This document shows positions 62,207 through 64,000 of a DNA stretch of 64,000 nt, one piece after another. A model generated the notes under the pieces. The model saw only the letters and a program-made list of their open reading frames with translations. It was not told the origin of the DNA and did no database searches. Each line of letters begins with the position of its first letter. Positions within the stretch are counted from its first letter, which is position 1. Source of the DNA: Candidatus Heimdallarchaeota archaeon (lineage in GTDB: Archaea > Asgardarchaeota > Heimdallarchaeia > Hodarchaeales > Hodarchaeaceae); contig CP070695.1 of the NCBI GenBank assembly GCA_020353515.1, positions 666,843-730,842 on the forward strand. The letters run 5' to 3'. The position numbers and the translations under genes were made by a program.

Positions 62207-62312
62207 ATTTATTCAACAAACCTAGAAACAAATATCTCATTATTAAAATAACGGAAGTTATAACGTAAGAAAGGTACCTTTTTTATTCTAATTCAACCAA
62301 GGAGATAATTTA

Positions 62313-63245
62313 TTGAATCCTCCAAATGTTGTTTTCTTGTCAGGGGGTACAGGAACACCAAAATTATTACAAGGCGCTGTAAATGTAATTGATGCCAGAA
62401 ATATAACAATTATTGGAAATACAGGAGATGACTGGAATTTTTATGGACTTCATGTATCACCTGATGTTGATAGTATATTATTGACTTTGGCAGACCTCAT
62501 AGACACAGAGAAATGGTGGGGAATTAAAGATGACACTTTTAATCTAGTAGATTTTCTAAAGGAGCAATTAAAAGAAGATGTTTGGTTTAATCTAGGTGAT
62601 TTTGACACTGGATTATGTCTATATAGATCTTATTTATTGAGCCAAGGAAGAAATCTAACAGAGGTCACAGAGATCATAGGAAAACGTCTTAATATTCAAT
62701 CTCGTGTATTACCAATGGCTAATCAACCAGTTCAGACAAAAGTTCGTACCCAAGAGCAAACACTCCATTTACAGGAATATTGGATAAAATATAAGGGAAA
62801 AGTACAAGTAAATAATGTCTTTTTTGAAGGAGATCTACGAAATACAACAGATCATGTTCTAGAAGCCATTCAAAATGCTGATGCTATTATTATCGGTCCA
62901 AGCAATCCTATTTCATCATTAGGGCCTATTTTGGCGCTTCAACCTTTACGAGAAGCATTGCAAAAAGCTTCAGGATATCGAATAGCGATAAGCCCAATCA
63001 TTGGTACAAATGCTGTTTCTGGGCCCACAGCAGCCTTTTTAAAAGCTTGGGGGCATGAAGTTTCTCCCATAGCGATTTTAGAGTTATTTCATGATGTTCT
63101 AGACGCCTTTATGATCCATAAAACAGATGCAAAATATACTGATGACATCACTGGAATGGGAATTACTCCAATTTTAGAAGATATTTACATTCATACAAAA
63201 GCTGATGCTGCACGGTTGTTTGAACGAATAATGGATAGTAAATGA
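62313..63245 (+). CDS. cofD: 2-phospho-L-lactate transferase (coenzyme F420 synthesis)
   Basis: 310 residues from TTG. FLSGGTGTPKLLQGA is the LPPG-binding loop, followed by NTGDDWNFYGLHVSPDVDSILLTLADL and GDFDTGLCLYRSYLL, all CofD hallmarks. It joins lactyl-2-diphospho-5'-guanosine (or the PEP variant) to Fo, forming F420-0. F420 genes are common in Asgard archaea. The stop overlaps none but the next ATG follows immediately (63243-63246), so the downstream Dus-like gene is co-translated. Confidence 0.94.
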   Translation: MNPPNVVFLSGGTGTPKLLQGAVNVIDARNITIIGNTGDDWNFYGLHVSPDVDSILLTLADLIDTEKWWGIKDDTFNLVDFLKEQLKEDVWFNLGDFDTGLCLYRSYLLSQGRNLTEVTEIIGKRLNIQSRVLPMANQPVQTKVRTQEQTLHLQEYWIKYKGKVQVNNVFFEGDLRNTTDHVLEAIQNADAIIIGPSNPISSLGPILALQPLREALQKASGYRIAISPIIGTNAVSGPTAAFLKAWGHEVSPIAILELFHDVLDAFMIHKTDAKYTDDITGMGITPILEDIYIHTKADAARLFERIMDSK

Positions 63246-64000
63246 ATGGGAAATTCTAGAAATCCTAGTATATTAGCCGCAATGGCTGGTTTAACGAATG
63301 GTGGTTTTGCGAAACACTGTTTAATCAGAGGTGGGGCTGGGATGGTTACTATTGGAGGGTATCCAATTGGAAGAGAGATGATAAATGCCTCATTTAAAGT
63401 TGCTCAGAGAGGCCGAGATGAATTCCTTCTTCCTGTTGGGAAAGAACCTGAGAAGATATTGAGTGAAGCACATGAAATTTCAGATTTTTCTCGTCTTATC
63501 ATTAACCTCAGACTTAATAGTTCAAAAGAAGCCATTCATTTTGCTAGAAATTTTGTAGATCTTCTTCAAGAAAAGCCAATAATTGAGATTAACGCGCATT
63601 GTCGACAAACCGAAATCTTCGAATTAGGTGGAGGACAAGGACTTTTGAAGCGGTTTGATGTCCTTACAGACATTATAAAAGCATTTCAGTCCAGAGATTT
63701 CTGTGTTTCGTTGAAAATTCGTGGAAATGCTATAGATCCATCTACACTTATCCCTCAAGTGAAGCAATGGCAACTCGATTTTTTACACATTGATTCCTAT
63801 AGGAATGGAATTATAGGAACTGATCTAGATTTATTAAAAGTTTATTCAAAGAAAATAAACTTTCCAGTCATAGGAAATAATTCAGTTGTAGACCTTTCAA
63901 GTGCCCAAGCCGTTTTAAACACTGGAGCACAATTTTTTTCTATCGCAAGAGCTGCTAGAAGTGATCCAACAATCTTTAGAGCTCTATTGAAACATTTTTA
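63246..64000 (+). CDS. Dus-like TIM-barrel protein, 3' end at the window edge
   Basis: At least 251 residues from ATG with no stop up to base 64000; the last two bases TA could begin a stop codon just outside. LAAMAGLTNGGFAKHCL, VTIGGYPIG, IEINAHCRQTEI (FMN-binding Cys region like Dus), FCVSLKIRGNAI and VIGNNSVVDLSSAQAVLNTGAQFFSIARAA follow the flavin TIM-barrel plan of tRNA-dihydrouridine synthase-like proteins, including the methanogenesis-marker-9 group. The typical CP of Dus is changed to HCR. It is coupled to cofD, so an F420-linked role is possible; a tRNA role is the alternative. Confidence 0.6.
   Translation, partial: MGNSRNPSILAAMAGLTNGGFAKHCLIRGGAGMVTIGGYPIGREMINASFKVAQRGRDEFLLPVGKEPEKILSEAHEISDFSRLIINLRLNSSKEAIHFARNFVDLLQEKPIIEINAHCRQTEIFELGGGQGLLKRFDVLTDIIKAFQSRDFCVSLKIRGNAIDPSTLIPQVKQWQLDFLHIDSYRNGIIGTDLDLLKVYSKKINFPVIGNNSVVDLSSAQAVLNTGAQFFSIARAARSDPTIFRALLKHF

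Noticed and set aside
1..64000. CRISPR array, tRNA and rRNA genes
   Set aside because: No regularly spaced repeats, tRNA T-loop motifs with matching stems or rRNA core sequences were noticed by eye; a tRNAscan/CRT run would be decisive.

Overview
The window looks like a chromosomal segment of an Asgard (Promethearchaeota) archaeon. It is AT-rich, uses many TTG and GTG starts, and has archaeal TATA boxes. It combines archaeal information-processing genes (PriS/PriL primase, Hef, Cdc48, SRP RNA, EndoQ, Nre, CofD) with the eukaryote-like repertoire typical of Asgard genomes: Rab- and Arf-type small GTPases, roadblock and longin-like proteins, a membrane RING-type zinc protein, a tubulin/FtsZ-superfamily GTPase with coiled-coil partners, and a polyproline protein. 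I cannot fix the class from sequence alone; Heimdallarchaeia or Lokiarchaeia are plausible. No rRNA, tRNA, IS element or CRISPR array was seen.

Layout. 1-4.7 kb: longin-like protein (cut by the window edge), Ras/Rab-like GTPase, winged-helix regulator, two tandem roadblock genes and a zinc-ribbon/Yip1-like membrane protein. 4.8-6.7 kb: archaeal riboflavin reductase overlapping an amidohydrolase, which is a candidate for the unassigned archaeal deaminase. 7.1-7.4 kb: an array of four stem-loops leading a small zinc-ribbon gene. 7.7-11.4 kb: TrpB2, aminotransferase, Maf and a winged-helix protein. 11.74-12.05 kb: an SRP (7S) RNA gene on the minus strand with its own TATA box. 12.3-17.4 kb: roadblock, zinc ribbon, large longin-like protein, EndoQ and Nre, which forms a DNA repair neighbourhood. 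18-23.6 kb: ribose-1,5-bisphosphate isomerase-like protein, an Arf GTPase fused to a longin/roadblock-like domain, Cdc48 and a CinA-like protein.

24-31.7 kb is the most striking region. A 1171-residue helical protein, a divergent tubulin/FtsZ-like GTPase and two further helical/coiled-coil proteins form one operon, and a longin-like gene converges on it. I read this as a possible undescribed cytoskeletal or membrane-remodelling system. 32-38 kb: nucleotidyltransferase, membrane RING protein, PD-(D/E)XK-like protein, PAC2 protein, two CheY-like receivers, a membrane FKBP-like protein and a UPF0216 protein. 38-40.8 kb: two overlapping Orc/Cdc6-like AAA+ ATPases coupled to an Mrr-like nuclease.

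41.4-46.9 kb: a PadR regulator with a HAAS/zinc-ribbon membrane protein, then an M1 peptidase and a HGSNAT-like acyltransferase. The two transcription units share a conserved operator/TATA element. 46.9-49.2 kb: surface-protein remnant and a three-gene operon with the polyproline protein. 49.5-58.9 kb: Hef, small coiled-coil genes, GT87-like and YbhN-like membrane proteins, methyltransferase, surface protein and PriL-PriS. 59-64 kb: HxlR-VOC-DinB stress unit with a clear operator dyad, methyltransferase, lipoate ligase, CofD and a Dus-like TIM-barrel protein that reaches the window edge.
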